A stretch of 64,000 bases of DNA. Origin: Unio delphinus (taxonomy: Eukaryota > Mollusca > Bivalvia > Unionida > Unionidae). Below the pieces are notes generated by a model that saw only the letters and a program-made list of their open reading frames with translations, did not search any database and was not told the origin of the DNA. Location: assembly GCA_029339505.1 (NCBI GenBank), contig JAQISU010000123.1, positions 4,386,501-4,450,500 of the forward strand. Direction: 5' to 3'. Numbering within the stretch: position 1 is the first letter of the stretch; each line of letters begins with the position of its first letter. Shown here one piece after another: positions 63,396-64,000 of this stretch. The translations under genes and the position numbers were made by a program.

Positions 63396-63998
63396 TTATA
63401 CTGGAATGCGTCGCCACTGATTATCTTTCCGTCGTATCAACTTCATAGCAGGTAACACACGTCGTGAAGGAGTTTGTAATGGACTCAATCGGGACAGTTC
63501 TTGTTTGGACAAATCAAGTAAACTCCTTAACATACCAGATCTTTCTTGGACTTTGACTTTGGGGGCAGGTCCTTTGTGAGCAGCTGCTACTGACGCCAAT
63601 GTGGACGAGGGTGTCACCGGTGGAGGAGACGTTTTGGGAGACGCAGATTTCCAATGTTTCATTAAAATAGGAAGAACGTGTGTCAAATTGGATTTGGCTG
63701 GCATCACCAACAACGGTGAAGTGGAAGCACCTGAGGCTACTGGAAACGCGGTCCCTGCCAAACGTCCTTGTAGATCTTCTCTTACAGGTCGTGGTTGACG
63801 AAGGTAAGGTTGTGTCCTGGCCGAAGTGCCTCTTTTGCGGGTGACAGTTTTTTTCTGTGGACTTTTCTTTTTCTGTGCTTTGGTCTTGGCACCCTTGTTC
63901 TTTTTCTTAGGAGTTCGTTTGGTTTTTTTTTTCTTGGGGTAAACTTTGGAAGCATTGGGATCCCATTTTAAAAGGGAACGAATGATGACACCTCCTAG
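63396..63998 (-). CDS. Basic virion core-like protein, partial at window edge (D)
   Basis: The frame is open from the edge: GGVIIRSLLKWDPNASKVYP, a long Lys-rich stretch, then a Ser/Pro/Ala-rich middle and MKLIRRKDNQWRR at the end. It looks like a DNA-binding core protein. The start codon lies outside the window. Confidence 0.55.
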   Translation of the reverse strand, partial: LGGVIIRSLLKWDPNASKVYPKKKKTKRTPKKKNKGAKTKAQKKKSPQKKTVTRKRGTSARTQPYLRQPRPVREDLQGRLAGTAFPVASGASTSPLLVMPAKSNLTHVLPILMKHWKSASPKTSPPPVTPSSTLASVAAAHKGPAPKVKVQERSGMLRSLLDLSKQELSRLSPLQTPSRRVLPAMKLIRRKDNQWRRIPV

Positions 63999-64000
63999 AG

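Larger units (their letters stand above)
58009..64000. mobile_element. Element D: classical Polinton, partial and decayed
   Basis: A different lineage from A-C, GC-richer and with other gene sequences: protease fragment, two small genes, hexon-type capsid (F54H12.2-like), PX-like, penton remnant, integrase, Pro-rich protein, a CECC-type small protein and basic core proteins, all on minus. Several genes carry frameshifts or deletions. It runs off the window at 64000; no TIR is inside the window. Confidence 0.87.

Overview
The window looks like animal nuclear DNA, most likely from a marine mollusc. It is AT-rich, full of microsatellites, carries a decayed LINE and short intron-like exons, and holds a SINE at about 26.2 kb whose body resembles the V-SINE type I associate with bivalves and gastropods (recalled, not searched). 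About two thirds of the window is virus-derived: integrated Polinton/adintovirus-type elements (Maverick-like linear dsDNA viruses with a retroviral-type integrase, adenovirus-like protease, packaging ATPase and double-jelly-roll capsid).

Layout. 1-7276 is host DNA (satellites, LINE, candidate exons). Element A, 7277-23503, is a complete but decayed provirus with 5-bp target duplications (CCATA) and terminal inverted repeats (TIRs) of about 310-320 bp. 23509-35340 is host DNA with two convincing exons, a SINE and microsatellites. Element C is a broken relative, about 35340-37340 plus 54630-58008. Its fibre-like gene is split by Element B, 37341-54629, a nearly intact 17.3-kb provirus with 229-bp TIRs that appear identical and a CCATG target duplication. 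Element D, from about 58009 to the window edge, is a different, classical Polinton, broken in several genes and joined abruptly to C.

A and B share one plan. A late module on the minus strand runs spike-like, membrane, fibre-like, adenain-type protease, hydrophobic PX-like, major capsid, second PX-like, coiled-coil and a small protein. A noncoding interval of 1.0-1.4 kb with large inverted repeats follows (candidate origin or control region), then an HNH endonuclease and a Cys-rich zinc protein on minus. Divergent from these is a large family-B DNA polymerase fused to an SF1 helicase, with an HNH/zinc tail in another frame. Last come the integrase, a phospholipase A2-like protein and a zinc ribbon on minus, and the packaging ATPase on plus, ending in the TIR.

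The most unusual signals are: (1) dozens of short palindromes, mostly 5-9 bp stems around a 3-nt loop, scattered between and inside genes and differing in position between A and B, as if they move or arise repeatedly; (2) adenine-run sites where a conserved downstream domain (PLA2, HNH tail, protease) lies in another frame, the PLA2 domain having no ATG of its own in either element; (3) an AATTGAAAAC-like motif just upstream of several late genes; (4) a conserved hairpin in the noncoding interval. Function calls rest on reading motifs and on recalled family knowledge; no searches were run.
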